From contig CAWBKW010000002.1 of NCBI GenBank assembly GCA_963789515.1, positions 248,001 to 312,000 of the forward strand: a DNA stretch of 64,000 nucleotides. Direction: 5' to 3'. A program made the position numbers and the translations under genes. The notes under the pieces were generated by a model. That model was not told the DNA's origin, ran no database searches, and saw only the letters and a list, made by a program, of their open reading frames with translations. Below are positions 55,156-64,000 of the stretch, piece by piece. The stretch comes from JBAXEO01 sp963789515 (GTDB lineage: Bacteria > Actinomycetota > Coriobacteriia > Anaerosomatales > JAAXUF01). Each line of letters begins with the position of its first letter. Position 1 is the stretch's first letter.

Positions 55156-57078
55156 ATGAACTGGCTGCTCGCCATACCGGCACTCCCCGCCATCGCGTTC
55201 GTCGTGCTGCTCGCGCTTCCGCGTGCGCAGCGCAACAAGGTGCTCTGGCTGCCGATCGGGGCGATTCTCGGCTCGACGGTCCTGTCGATAGCCGCGTTCC
55301 TACAGGTGTGGCCGGGCGGGCACGAGGCCGCGACGGCGGAGTGGAACTATTCGTGGCTCCTGGCCGTGGTCGACGGAAAGCCCTTCGAACTCGGCCTCCA
55401 ACTCGATGCCGTAGGAGCGATCCTTCTCGTCACGGTCACCTTCGTCGCCACCTGCGTCCAGATCTACTCCGTCGGATACATGCATCGTGACGATCGCAAG
55501 GGCTGGTACTACGCTGTCCTGTCGTTGTTCACGGCCGCGATGCTCGCACTCGTGCTCGCCGACAACCTCCTGCTGCTCTTCGTCATGTGGGAGTTGATGG
55601 GCCTCTGCTCCTACCTGCTCATCGGCTTCTGGTATCAGCTCGAGGCGCCGAGAAAGGCCTCGCAGAAGGCGTTCCTGGTCACCAGGGTCGGCGACGTGGG
55701 CTTTCTGTTCGCGCTCTTCATCATCTACGACGCGATCGGAACGTGGGAGCTCGCCGATGTCCTGAGCTCCGTGCCCGGCTGGGCCCCGGGGGTCGCGACC
55801 GCGGCGGCCGTCGGACTGCTCATCGCCGCGATGGGAAAGTCCGCCCAGGTCCCGCTTCACGTGTGGCTGCCCGATGCGATGGCCGGCCCGACGCCGGCCT
55901 CCGCGCTGATCCACGCCGCGACGATGGTCGCCGCGGGCGTCTATCTGATCGCCCGCATGATGCCGGTGTTCCTCGCCGCGCCCTCGGTGCTGCAGGCCAC
56001 GCTCGTCATCGGCTCCATCACCGCGATAGTCGGCGGGCTGCTGGCCACGGTGCAGCACGACATCAAGAAGGTGCTGGCCTACTCCACCATCTCTCAGCTC
56101 GGGCTCATGTTCATGGCGCTCGGAGCCGCGAGCGTGGGTGCCGCGCTGTTCCACCTGGTCACGCACGCATTCTTCAAGTCGCTGCTCTTCCTTGGGGCAG
56201 GCGTGATCATCCATGCCTCACATACGCAGGACATGCGCGAGATGGGCGGGCTTCGCAAGCACATGCCCATCACATGGGCGACCTTCCTCATCGGCTCGCT
56301 CGCGCTCGCCGGAGTGATGCCGCTGTCCGGCTTCTTCAGCAAGGACGAGATCCTCGCAGTCATGCTGCACAGCCACAACTACTGGGCGTTCGCCGTGATG
56401 ATATCGGCATCGCTCATCACGGCTTTCTACATGACGCGTCTGTACTTCCGTGTATTCGAAGGCCCCGAGCAAGACGAGCGCCTCCACGAAGCACATCTCT
56501 CGATGACGGCCCCGATGGTTGCGCTCGCGGCGGTGACCTGCGTCATCGGCTTCGGCACCGTCCGTTTCGCCGAGTTCCTGGGTCATGAGGGGGAGTGGCC
56601 GACGCTCCTGCTCGTCGCGATCTCGGTCGGCGTCGCGGGGACCGGCATCGGAGCCGGCTGGTGGGTCTATGGCCGACGCTCGGTGGTCGTGAACACGCGC
56701 GTCTACAAGGAGCGTCTCGGGGTGCTCTACGGGGCGCTCAGGCAGAAGCTCTACTTCGACACCGCCTACGACTTGCTGGTCATCAAGCCGTACTTCGTCG
56801 CCTCGGGCCTGCTCGCGGTCTTCGACCGCCGCGTCATCGACGGAGTCGTCAACGGTGCGGCACGCGGATGGGTGCTTGCCAGCTCGGCAAGCTGGCGCTT
56901 CGATTCCGGCGTCATCGACGGCGCGGTCAACGGGGTCGCTTCGGTGTCTCGGCGGACCGGCAGCGGCCTGCGTAGACTGCAATCCGGTCGGCTGCGGAGC
57001 TACCAGCAGCTGGTGTTCTCGGCGGTCGTCGTCCTCATGCTCTGTCTCGTCATCTACGTCGTGGTGAAAGGGGCCTGA
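55156..57078 (+). CDS. nuoL: Complex I subunit NuoL, set 2
   Basis: 640 residues. Coupling residues are canonical: VMWELMGLCSYLLIGFWYQ (Glu), AMGKSAQVPLHVWLPDAM (Lys) and ISQLGLMFMALGAASVG. The C-terminal lateral helix region contains a visible duplication, FDRRVIDGVVNGAARGWVLA and, about 28 residues later, FDSGVIDGAVNGVASVSRRT, before LQSGRLRSYQQL. Most NuoL have one such segment. The extra one would lengthen the lateral helix, as reported for complex I with an added antiporter subunit. Confidence 0.92.
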   Translation: MNWLLAIPALPAIAFVVLLALPRAQRNKVLWLPIGAILGSTVLSIAAFLQVWPGGHEAATAEWNYSWLLAVVDGKPFELGLQLDAVGAILLVTVTFVATCVQIYSVGYMHRDDRKGWYYAVLSLFTAAMLALVLADNLLLLFVMWELMGLCSYLLIGFWYQLEAPRKASQKAFLVTRVGDVGFLFALFIIYDAIGTWELADVLSSVPGWAPGVATAAAVGLLIAAMGKSAQVPLHVWLPDAMAGPTPASALIHAATMVAAGVYLIARMMPVFLAAPSVLQATLVIGSITAIVGGLLATVQHDIKKVLAYSTISQLGLMFMALGAASVGAALFHLVTHAFFKSLLFLGAGVIIHASHTQDMREMGGLRKHMPITWATFLIGSLALAGVMPLSGFFSKDEILAVMLHSHNYWAFAVMISASLITAFYMTRLYFRVFEGPEQDERLHEAHLSMTAPMVALAAVTCVIGFGTVRFAEFLGHEGEWPTLLLVAISVGVAGTGIGAGWWVYGRRSVVVNTRVYKERLGVLYGALRQKLYFDTAYDLLVIKPYFVASGLLAVFDRRVIDGVVNGAARGWVLASSASWRFDSGVIDGAVNGVASVSRRTGSGLRRLQSGRLRSYQQLVFSAVVVLMLCLVIYVVVKGA

Positions 57079-57081
57079 CGC

Positions 57082-58536
57082 GTGCTGACCCTCATCGTGT
57101 TCCTGCCGCTGATCGGAGTCGCCGCCATCGCGCTCCTGCCCAAGGGCCGGCGCGAGTGGCCGAGGTGGGTCGCTGCGGCCTTCTCGGCCGTCGACCTGGC
57201 CCTGGTGGCATGGGTCGTCTACCGTTTCGTGCCCGGCGGAGGCCGCCAGTTCGCCGAGAAGGCGGCGTGGATACCGCAGTTCCATATCAACTACTCGATG
57301 GCCGTCGACGGGATATCGCTGCCGATGCTGGTGCTATCGGCTCTGCTCACGTTCCTGGCGGTCGTCGCTTCGTGGAAGGTCGACTCCAAGCCCAAGTTCT
57401 ACTTCGCGATGCTGATGCTGCTCCAGGTGGGCATGAACGGCGTGTTCCTGGCCCTCGACTTCGTGCTCTTCTACATGTTCTGGGAGCTCGTGCTCATCCC
57501 GATGTACTTCCTCATCGCCCAGTGGGGCGGTCCGAGACGCGAGTATGCGGCGATCAAGTTCTTCCTCTACACGCTGCTCGGCTCGGTGTTCATGCTCGTC
57601 GGTATCGTCACGCTCTACCTCAAGACCGGCTCGTTTGACATGGTGCGCCTCGCGGGCATCGGGCACCTGTTGCCGGCCGGTCTGCAGTGGTGGCTCTTCC
57701 TGCTGTTCTTCCTGGGCTTCGCTGTCAAGGTGCCGGTGTGGCCGCTGCACACCTGGCTGCCTGACGCTCACGTCGAGGCGCCCACTGCGGCTTCCGCTCT
57801 GCTGGCGGGCGTGCTCCTGAAGATGGGGACGTACGGCTTCCTCAGGGTGTCGCTTCCGATGCTTCCCGCCGGCTTCCAGGCGTGGCAGTGGTTCCTCGCG
57901 CTGCTCGCCACCATCTCCATCGTGTACGGTGCGGCGGTCGCGTTCGCCCAGACTGACATCAAGAAGCTCGTCGCATACTCTTCGGTCTCGCACATGGGCT
58001 TCGCGATGCTCGGTATCGCCTCGGGCACGGCCATCGGTATCGACGGCGCCGTCGCGGTGAGCTTCAGCCATGGACTGATCGCCGGCATGCTCTTCCTGAT
58101 GGTCGGCATGGTCTACGACAGGACCCACACCCGCGAGATCTCACAGCTTTCCGGCCTCGCGGCGCAGATGCCGGTGATAGCCGGCCTGCTGGGGTTCGCG
58201 TCGCTTGCATCGCTCGGCATCCCGGGCCTGTCGGGCTTCGTGGGCGAGTTCCTTTCACTGCTCGGGGCCTGGGCCTCCAACCTGCCGCACTGGATGGTCT
58301 TCGTTGCGGCGCTGGGCGTGCTCTTGGGTGCGGCCTATATGCTCTGGATGATCCAGCGCGTCATCATGGGCCAGCCGTCGTACGTGATCGCCGACTGCCC
58401 CGATGCGACTCCGCGCGAACTGTTCGTCGTGGCTCCGCTGGTCGTCTTGATCGTCGCCATCGGGCTGGACTGGAACCTGCTGCTCCAGTACGTGGACCCG
58501 GCCGCGCGAGCTCTCGTGAAGCTCATGGGGGTCTAG
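57082..58536 (+). CDS. nuoM: Complex I subunit NuoM, set 2
   Basis: 484 residues, GTG start 3 bases after nuoL. TM5 glutamate in YMFWELVLIPMYFLIAQWGG, TM7 lysine in AVKVPVWPLHTWLPDAHVEA, TM8 lysine in GVLLKMGTYGFLRVS and SHMGFAMLGIASG are all canonical. GLSGFVGEFLSLLGAW holds the C-terminal glutamate. Motif similarity to the extra NuoM at 48573 suggests the two are closer relatives than either is to the NuoM at 45635. Confidence 0.93.
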   Translation: MLTLIVFLPLIGVAAIALLPKGRREWPRWVAAAFSAVDLALVAWVVYRFVPGGGRQFAEKAAWIPQFHINYSMAVDGISLPMLVLSALLTFLAVVASWKVDSKPKFYFAMLMLLQVGMNGVFLALDFVLFYMFWELVLIPMYFLIAQWGGPRREYAAIKFFLYTLLGSVFMLVGIVTLYLKTGSFDMVRLAGIGHLLPAGLQWWLFLLFFLGFAVKVPVWPLHTWLPDAHVEAPTAASALLAGVLLKMGTYGFLRVSLPMLPAGFQAWQWFLALLATISIVYGAAVAFAQTDIKKLVAYSSVSHMGFAMLGIASGTAIGIDGAVAVSFSHGLIAGMLFLMVGMVYDRTHTREISQLSGLAAQMPVIAGLLGFASLASLGIPGLSGFVGEFLSLLGAWASNLPHWMVFVAALGVLLGAAYMLWMIQRVIMGQPSYVIADCPDATPRELFVVAPLVVLIVAIGLDWNLLLQYVDPAARALVKLMGV

Positions 58537-59913
58537 GTGACCGGCTACGCGCTGCTGATACCCGAGGTCCTCGTCCTAGGCGGAGCACTCTGGGCCCTGT
58601 TCGCCGAGCGCCTGCCCGGGACCGACCGCGGCGCGGCGTGGGTGGGTGCGCTCGCGAGCGCGGCGGCAGCGGTCTTGGTCGCACTGTCTCCGGTGGTCTC
58701 CACCGACGCACCCTTCTCAAGGTTGCTCGCCTTCGATGGCCCTGCGCGAATGGCTCGGATAGCCATGTGTGGGTTGGCTGCGGTTTGGATGCTCTGGACC
58801 GCCGGCCGCGGGCAGGGCCGCGTGCGCGAGGCGGTGGCGCTCGCGCTGTTCGCGCTGCTCGGCGGCATGTTCGTGTCCGAGGCACGCGAGCTCATCACCC
58901 TCATGCTGGCGATCGAGCTCGCAACGATGCCGGCCTACGTGCTCATCGGCTACCGGCGAAACGACCTGCGGGGGCTCGAGGGCGCGCTCAAGTACTTCCT
59001 GCTCTCCATGCTGACGACGCTCATCATGCTCTACGGGTTCTCATTCCTCTACGGCCTCAGTGGTACCACTCGGTACAGCGGGATGGACCTCAAGGGCGCT
59101 GGATTGCTGGGAGCTCTCGCGCTGATGTTCGCGCTCGTCGGTCTGCTGGCCAAGCTGTCAGCGGCCCCCTTCCACTACTGGGCGCCCGACGCCTACGCCG
59201 GAGCGACTCCGTGGACCCTTGCCTTCGTCTCCACGGTCCCCAAGATCGCCGGTGCCGTCGCGATCGTCAGGCTCGTCTCGGCGGTCGCCCCCGGGGTCGC
59301 TGCCGCGGGTACGGTACTCCTGGTCGCCTCCGCCGCCTCGATGATCCTCGGCAACCTCGGCGCGCTCACGCAGAGCGACGTCCGACGGATGATGGCGTAC
59401 TCCGGCGTAGCCCACACCGGCTATCTGCTGCTTGGCGTTGCTGCGCTCTCGCGGCCCGGCTCGGCGGCGGCGGTCGTCTATGCCGTCGCCTACGCTATTC
59501 CGACGATGGGGATCATGCTGGTCACCGCCGAGGAGGGCTCGCGGGTCACTGACTTCGGGGGCCTGATCCAGCGTCGGCCGGGAACCGCGTGGGCGATCGT
59601 CGTCATGTTGTTCTCGCTCATCGGCATACCGCCGCTCATCGGGTTCTTCGGCAAACTGGCATTGTTCACGGCCGCCCTGCAGCGCGGGTTCACGGCAGTC
59701 GTCGTGCTCGCGGTGGTCATGAGCGTCGTGTCCGCGGCGTACTATCTGCGGATCGTGCGCGCGATGTTCTTCGCCGAGGAGTCCGTCGATCACGTGGGTG
59801 TCGCCCGCAGCGGCTCGGCCGCAACGGCGATCGCCGCGTGTGTTGTCGCGGTCGTCGTGATGGGCCTCGCCGCGGGCCCCGTTCTGGCTTCGATCGGCGC
59901 CGTGCTTCGCTAG
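58537..59913 (+). CDS. nuoN: Complex I subunit NuoN, set 2
   Basis: 458 residues. GTG start directly after the nuoM stop. The TM5 glutamate is present in TLMLAIELATMPAYVLIGYR, unlike the set 1 NuoN. TM7 lysine lies in LLAKLSAAPFHYWAPDAYAG and the next in TVPKIAGAVAI. MMAYSGVAHTGYLLLGVAAL and PLIGFFGKLALFTAAL are conserved helices. Last gene of the second operon. A 121-base gap follows before the protease gene. Confidence 0.92.
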   Translation: MTGYALLIPEVLVLGGALWALFAERLPGTDRGAAWVGALASAAAAVLVALSPVVSTDAPFSRLLAFDGPARMARIAMCGLAAVWMLWTAGRGQGRVREAVALALFALLGGMFVSEARELITLMLAIELATMPAYVLIGYRRNDLRGLEGALKYFLLSMLTTLIMLYGFSFLYGLSGTTRYSGMDLKGAGLLGALALMFALVGLLAKLSAAPFHYWAPDAYAGATPWTLAFVSTVPKIAGAVAIVRLVSAVAPGVAAAGTVLLVASAASMILGNLGALTQSDVRRMMAYSGVAHTGYLLLGVAALSRPGSAAAVVYAVAYAIPTMGIMLVTAEEGSRVTDFGGLIQRRPGTAWAIVVMLFSLIGIPPLIGFFGKLALFTAALQRGFTAVVVLAVVMSVVSAAYYLRIVRAMFFAEESVDHVGVARSGSAATAIAACVVAVVVMGLAAGPVLASIGAVLR

Positions 59914-60034
59914 GCCGCCTACCTGCGCGTTATGTGCGTTCTGTGTACGCGGGCCAAACGTCGTCATCTCGGCAGTATCGTTGCTCTGAGGTGCTGGCAG
60001 ACGCATACGCTGATGATGAACTCGAGGTGTACCG

Positions 60035-61471
60035 ATGTTTGACGAGCCGACCAACGATTCGCCGTGGACGCCCGCGGGAACGACGGGCAACGACGCAGTG
60101 CGCCGCACACCCGGGGACGACGATCTGACCCCCACCGTGCCGGGCTCACCCGCCGAGTCGAACGCCACCTACGCATCCCCGCCGCCCCCGCCGTGGGAGC
60201 CGGCTCCCGAGCCGTTCGAGCCGCGGTTGGAGTGGGCGGATTCCGAAGAGCCACTTCCCGTGTGCGACTACACCGGTGAGGACGACGGTGCCTGCGAGGA
60301 GCCGGCGCGGCAGAAGCGCTGGTCGAGTGCGGCAGTCGTCACTGCCGCCTCAGTGGGCGCCGTGACAGGCGGACTGCTCGTCGCCGCAGCTGCCGCATGG
60401 GCGTTCGGGATGATGCCCGGAGGGCGCACCCCTGTGGCCCCGGTCACGCAGGCGGCCCTGCAGGGCGCCGCACAGAAGATATCGATCACGCCGGCCGCTG
60501 AGAACCTCGAGGTGGCGACGGCCGTCGCAAAGAAGGTCGTGCCGTCGGTCGTCAGCGTGACCATTCAGCAGGCTGTGGCCGACTTCAACGGCAACCGGGC
60601 GTTTCGGAAAGCAGGCACGGGATCCGGGGTCATCATCCGGTCCGACGGTCATATCCTTACCAACTACCACGTGGTCGAGGGCGCCGACCGTGTCGTCGTC
60701 ACCGTGGGGCTCGAGGACAAGGAGGCCACCGTCGTGGGGGTCGACCCCTCCACGGACCTCGCCGTGCTCAAGATCGAAGGCAGCGGCTATCCGGCCGTGG
60801 AGGCGGGTTCGTCCAAGGACCTGCAGGTGGGTCAGTTCGTCATGGCGGTCGGAAGCCCGTTCGGACTCGAGAAGACGGTCACGAGTGGCATCATCTCGGC
60901 ACTGCAGCGCTCGGAGCAGGCACAGGGACAGACCCCGAACGACATCACGACCTACACCAATCTCATCCAGACCGACGCCGCCATCAACCCCGGGAACTCC
61001 GGTGGAGCGCTCGTTGACGGCCAGGGGCGGCTCGTCGGCCTCAACTCCCTGATCCAGTCGCCCTCGGGTGGCGTGGGAGCGGCACAGTCAGCGGGCATCG
61101 GTTTCGCGATACCCGTCGACTTCGCCATCGACATCGCGAACCAGCTCATCTCGACCGGCAAGGCCACCCACTCCTACGTCGGGATATCCACCGAGACGGT
61201 CGACGAGAACCTTGCGGCGCAGTACGGCCTGCCCATGAAGTCCGGCGCGCTCGTCCGGTTCGTCGCACCCAGCGGGCCCGCCGAGCAGGCCGGCGTCCAG
61301 AGGTCGGACGTCATCGTCAAGATCGGGGGCACCCGGATCGGCAGCGTCGCCGAGGTGTTCGCCGCGATCCGCGAGCACAAGGTGGGGGAGGTCGTCCCCT
61401 TCGAAGTGGTACGTGGCGACCAGACCATCACGATCGACGTGACGCTCGGCTCCGACGCCAGCCGTCAGTGA
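60035..61471 (+). CDS. HtrA/DegP-type serine protease with PDZ domain
   Basis: A membrane-anchored quality-control protease. A proline- and acid-rich cytoplasmic N-terminus (residues 1-95) precedes one membrane helix (AAVVTAASVGAVTGGLLVAA). The trypsin-like domain shows the catalytic His in LTNYHVVEGADRV, Asp in VDPSTDLAVLKIEG and Ser in NPGNSGGALVDGQG, then a single PDZ domain (SYVGISTETVDENLAAQYGL to VPFEVVRGDQTITIDVTL). 478 residues, typical of actinobacterial HtrA. The stop overlaps the rlmH start by 4 bases. Acts on misfolded proteins outside the membrane. Confidence 0.92.
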   Translation: MFDEPTNDSPWTPAGTTGNDAVRRTPGDDDLTPTVPGSPAESNATYASPPPPPWEPAPEPFEPRLEWADSEEPLPVCDYTGEDDGACEEPARQKRWSSAAVVTAASVGAVTGGLLVAAAAAWAFGMMPGGRTPVAPVTQAALQGAAQKISITPAAENLEVATAVAKKVVPSVVSVTIQQAVADFNGNRAFRKAGTGSGVIIRSDGHILTNYHVVEGADRVVVTVGLEDKEATVVGVDPSTDLAVLKIEGSGYPAVEAGSSKDLQVGQFVMAVGSPFGLEKTVTSGIISALQRSEQAQGQTPNDITTYTNLIQTDAAINPGNSGGALVDGQGRLVGLNSLIQSPSGGVGAAQSAGIGFAIPVDFAIDIANQLISTGKATHSYVGISTETVDENLAAQYGLPMKSGALVRFVAPSGPAEQAGVQRSDVIVKIGGTRIGSVAEVFAAIREHKVGEVVPFEVVRGDQTITIDVTLGSDASRQ

Positions 61472-61933
61472 AACTCACCGATCGTTGCGGTCGGCCGCCT
61501 CAAGGAGCGCTTCTGGCGTGAGGCGGCCGACGAATATCTCAAGCGGCTCAAGCCCTACGCGGACGTCCGCGTCGTCGAGATCGCCGACAGGGACTCCGGC
61601 CGTAATGCGGCGCGCGCGCTCGCCGAGGAGGGCGCCGACGTACTCCGCGCGATACCTGCGTCTTCGTACGTGGTCGCCTTGGACTCCGGCGGGCGCCAGC
61701 TCAGCAGCGAGGGGTTGTCGGCGGATATCGACGATCTCGCGCTGCACGGTTCGAGCCATCTGGTCTTCGTGATCGGAGGCTCCGTGGGCCTGTCGGCCGA
61801 CGTTCTCGGGCGCGCGGACGCCCGCTTGTCGCTCGGCCTGATGACGCTTCCTCACAACCTCGCGCGCATCGTGCTTCTCGAGCAGCTCTACCGCGCGTTC
61901 CGCATCAGCCGAGGCGAGCCGTACCACAAGTAG
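61468..61933 (+). CDS. rlmH: 23S rRNA pseudouridine-1915 N3-methyltransferase RlmH, one frameshift
   Basis: SPOUT-family methyltransferase that modifies pseudouridine 1915 in 23S rRNA helix 69. GTG start giving KLT, then a single extra base near 61481 before IVAVGRLKERFWREAADEYL. The rest reads in one frame: VALDSGGRQLSSEGLSADID, the SAM-binding knot FVIGGSVGLSADVLGRAD and SLGLMTLPHNLARIVLLEQL, ending RISRGEPYHK. About 154 residues after correction, the normal length. This is the only shift downstream of 38.7 kb, so the clean region ends here for one base. Confidence 0.92.
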
Positions 61934-62013
61934 GCTGCTTTGCCCGCGTCTTCCCGCATCGGGTATCCTTGCAGGTCACACTTCGACCTGATACCCGGAG
62001 GCCTCGAATCACC

Positions 62014-63720
62014 GTGAAAGACGCGATCTCCCAGCTTGTCACCGCGGCACTTGCCGAGTCGATCGAAGCGGGCGAACTGCCGCTTTCCGAGGTGCCCGAC
62101 CCGGCGCTCGAGCGTCCGCGCGAGGCGGCGCACGGCGACTGGGCGACTTCGGTCGCGTTGCGTTCGGCCAAGGCCGCCGGCATGAATCCCCGCCAGGTCG
62201 CCGAGATCATCTCGGCGAGGATCGCGGGGCATGCGGATGTCGACTCCGTCGAGATCGCGGGTCCGGGGTTCATCAACATCCGGCTGTCGCCGGCAGCGCT
62301 GCAGCGGGTTCTTCGGGACGCGCGGGACGGCGGGCTCGCCTTCGGGAGAAGCGGCCTGGGTGCCGGACGCCGCGTCCAGGTCGAGTTCGTCTCGGCGAAC
62401 CCGGTGGGGCCGATGCACGTCGGTCATGGAAGGTGGGCGGCGCTCGGCGACAGCATGGCGCGCGTGCTCGAACACGCCGGCTGGAGCGTGGAGCGCGAGT
62501 TCTACGTCAACGACGCCGGCGTGCAGATGGACATCTTCGCCAAGTCGGTCGCCGGTCGCTATCTGGAGCTGTGCGGGCGGACCGTCACGTTCGAGCCGGA
62601 GTGGTATCAGGGCTCCTACATCGCCGAGATCGCCCGCGAGATCTTCTCGGCCGAAGGTGACGTCTGGGTTGACCGCCCGGCCCAGGAACGCGAGTCGCAC
62701 TTCAAGGAGACCGCGTACGTCGCGGTACTCGAGCACCTCAGGCAGGTGCTTCACGGGATGGGCGTCGACTTCGATGTCTGGTTCTCGGAGCGCACTTTGC
62801 ACGAGCCGATCGCCGGCGGGCCTACGGCGATCGAGCGTGGCATAGACCGCCTTCGCGAGGCCGGCTACATCTACGAACTCGACGGCGCGCTCTGGTTCCG
62901 CTCCACCGACTTCGGCGACGACAAGGACCGCGTGTTGGTCAAGGCCGACGGCGACTACACCTACTTCGCCGCTGACATCGCCTACCACAAGAACAAGTTC
63001 GATCGCGGCTTCGACCGCGTCATCAACATCTGGGGTGCGGACCATCATGGCTACGTGGCCCGCATGAAGGCCGCCGCCGCTGCGCTCGGTCACGAGGGCC
63101 AGCTCGACGTGGTCATCGGCCAGCTGGTCAATCTCTTCCGCAACGGCGAAGCGGTCCGCATGAGCAAGCGGACCGGTGAGATGGTCACGTTCGAGGAGCT
63201 GCTCGACGAAGTGGGAGCCGACGCGGCGCGCTATTGGTTCCTGCGCCGCAACACCGACCAGCCTGTCGACTTCGACATCGAGCTCGCGCGTACTCAGTCC
63301 GCCGACAACCCCGTCTTCTACGTGCAGTACGCGCACGCGCGAATCTGCTCGATCCTTCGCAAGGCGGCCGGTGATGAGGTGGCGGCACGCCACGCGAGCG
63401 TAGCGGCCCTCTCGGCGGAGTTCGTCCCGGGCGACGCCGACCTCTCCCTGCTTTCGGAGCCCGCGGAACTGTCATTGATGCGCAAACTCTCGGAGTTCTC
63501 GGAGATCGTCGAAGGCGCCGCAACCGATCTTGCGCCCTATCGACTGACGCGGTTCGCCGAAGAGCTCGCGGCGGTGTTCCACCAGTTCTACACGGTGTGC
63601 CGCGTGATGACTGAGGATCCTGCTCTGACGACCGCACGTCTGTACGCGGTCGACTCGACGCGGTCGGTGCTCGAGACCGTGCTCGCGCTCCTGGGCGTCA
63701 GCGCTCCGGAGCGGATGTAG
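62014..63720 (+). CDS. argS: Arginyl-tRNA synthetase
   Basis: Class I synthetase charging tRNA-Arg. GTG start behind CGGAGGCC; further upstream codons in frame (from 61969) lack a ribosome-binding site. The N-terminal additional domain is followed by the HIGH motif in NPVGPMHVGHGRWAALGDSM, the connective region FYVNDAGVQMDIFAKSVAGR, NIWGADHHGYVARMKAAAAA and the KMSKS-equivalent RMSKRTGEMVTFEELLDEVG. The C-terminal anticodon-binding helical domain ends LLGVSAPERM. 568 residues, intact. Confidence 0.95.
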   Translation: MKDAISQLVTAALAESIEAGELPLSEVPDPALERPREAAHGDWATSVALRSAKAAGMNPRQVAEIISARIAGHADVDSVEIAGPGFINIRLSPAALQRVLRDARDGGLAFGRSGLGAGRRVQVEFVSANPVGPMHVGHGRWAALGDSMARVLEHAGWSVEREFYVNDAGVQMDIFAKSVAGRYLELCGRTVTFEPEWYQGSYIAEIAREIFSAEGDVWVDRPAQERESHFKETAYVAVLEHLRQVLHGMGVDFDVWFSERTLHEPIAGGPTAIERGIDRLREAGYIYELDGALWFRSTDFGDDKDRVLVKADGDYTYFAADIAYHKNKFDRGFDRVINIWGADHHGYVARMKAAAAALGHEGQLDVVIGQLVNLFRNGEAVRMSKRTGEMVTFEELLDEVGADAARYWFLRRNTDQPVDFDIELARTQSADNPVFYVQYAHARICSILRKAAGDEVAARHASVAALSAEFVPGDADLSLLSEPAELSLMRKLSEFSEIVEGAATDLAPYRLTRFAEELAAVFHQFYTVCRVMTEDPALTTARLYAVDSTRSVLETVLALLGVSAPERM

Positions 63721-63772
63721 TCGAAATCGCCGGTGCCAAGCGCGCACGGCTCGATAGGAGAGGAGATCGGCC

Positions 63773-64000
63773 ATGGGTTCGCCTGCCGCATCCCGGCCCC
63801 CTGCTGCACCCGACCTCAAGACGGCGGCCGACCTTGCGCCGGTTCTACCCTCGACAGCCGAGGTCAAGGACGGGCACCTCTGGATCGGCGGCGTCGACAT
63901 GGTCGAACTCGCGCATGAGGCCGGCACCGCACTCTATGTCATGGACGAGGAGTCCGTCCGCGCGCAGCTGCGCGACTACGTGAAATGGACGACGTTTCAC
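63773..64000 (+). CDS. lysA: Diaminopimelate decarboxylase, N-terminal part, cut by window end
   Basis: The first 76 codons of a PLP-dependent decarboxylase of the LysA family, which makes L-lysine from meso-diaminopimelate. ATG start behind AGGAGAGG. The protein begins with a proline- and alanine-rich segment, then the strand DGHLWIGGVDMVELAHEAGT and ALYVMDEESVRAQLRDYV, which match the usual opening (xLAxxxGTPLYVYDExxxR). The active-site lysine lies beyond the window. It starts 52 bases after argS, a common actinobacterial arrangement (argS-lysA). Confidence 0.85.
   Translation, partial: MGSPAASRPPAAPDLKTAADLAPVLPSTAEVKDGHLWIGGVDMVELAHEAGTALYVMDEESVRAQLRDYVKWTTFH

Overview
The window is high-GC, densely packed DNA from an anaerobic or facultatively respiring actinobacterium. 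The gene families and style suggest a deep Coriobacteriia-type lineage: 4-base ATGA/GTGA overlaps, GTG and TTG starts, futalosine- or menaquinone-type genes, and Nuo without NuoEFG. The lineage is an inference. No 16S rRNA or other decisive marker is present.

Layout. (1) 1-11.7 kb: envelope polysaccharide region with three GT4 glycosyltransferases, a phosphohexomutase, a polyprenyl-phosphate sugar transferase, an O-antigen-ligase/TPR protein, a TPR membrane protein and an NHL-repeat protein. A PIN/ribbon-helix-helix toxin-antitoxin pair lies at 2.8-3.5 kb on the minus strand. (2) 11.8-14.6 kb: two membrane-anchored multihaem c-type cytochromes. (3) 14.8-18.7 kb: a B12-binding radical SAM enzyme, MenG/UbiE and a TRZ/ATZ-type deaminase, a probable quinone-related set. 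(4) 19-31.3 kb: small membrane and TPR proteins, a divergent STAS pair, TatA/B-TatC, HypA-HypB, an HD protein, an archaeal-like topoisomerase I, a nitrilase-like protein, malate dehydrogenase and a two-subunit fumarase interrupted by an MFS gene. (5) 31.3-34.5 kb: tmk-holB-PSP1(RicT-like) and tRNA-Thr(CGU). (6) 34.5-38.5 kb: a zinc-ribbon membrane protein and a secreted deacetylase-like protein with three 134-residue tandem repeats. (7) 38.7-59.9 kb: two consecutive complete 11-subunit complex I gene sets (nuoA,B,CD,H,I,J,K,L,M,N) with an extra nuoM between them and no nuoE, F or G. (8) 60-64 kb: an HtrA-type protease, RlmH, ArgS and the start of LysA.

How the genes may work together. The two Nuo sets would pass electrons from an unknown donor (ferredoxin is the usual guess for NuoEFG-less enzymes) to menaquinone. 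The quinone-related genes, malate dehydrogenase and fumarase, Hyp proteins and multihaem cytochromes fit an anaerobic respiratory chain that may discharge electrons at the cell surface. The two Nuo sets have diverged in different places. Set 1 has lost conserved charged residues in its antiporter-like subunits NuoM (Lys to Leu) and NuoN (Glu to Gln). Set 2 keeps those but has lost the conserved ERK glutamate of NuoH and the glycine motif of NuoJ.

Sequence quality. Reading frames of many genes between about 0.35 and 38.5 kb are broken by single-base shifts, roughly 100 by hand count and mostly +1. The 22.7 kb from 38.7 to 61.4 kb shows none. The two complete tandem-repeat units both return to exactly 402 nt when the extra bases are removed, so I read most shifts as base-level insertion errors rather than biology. 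Genes carrying them are annotated end to end as single genes, with the shifts noted.
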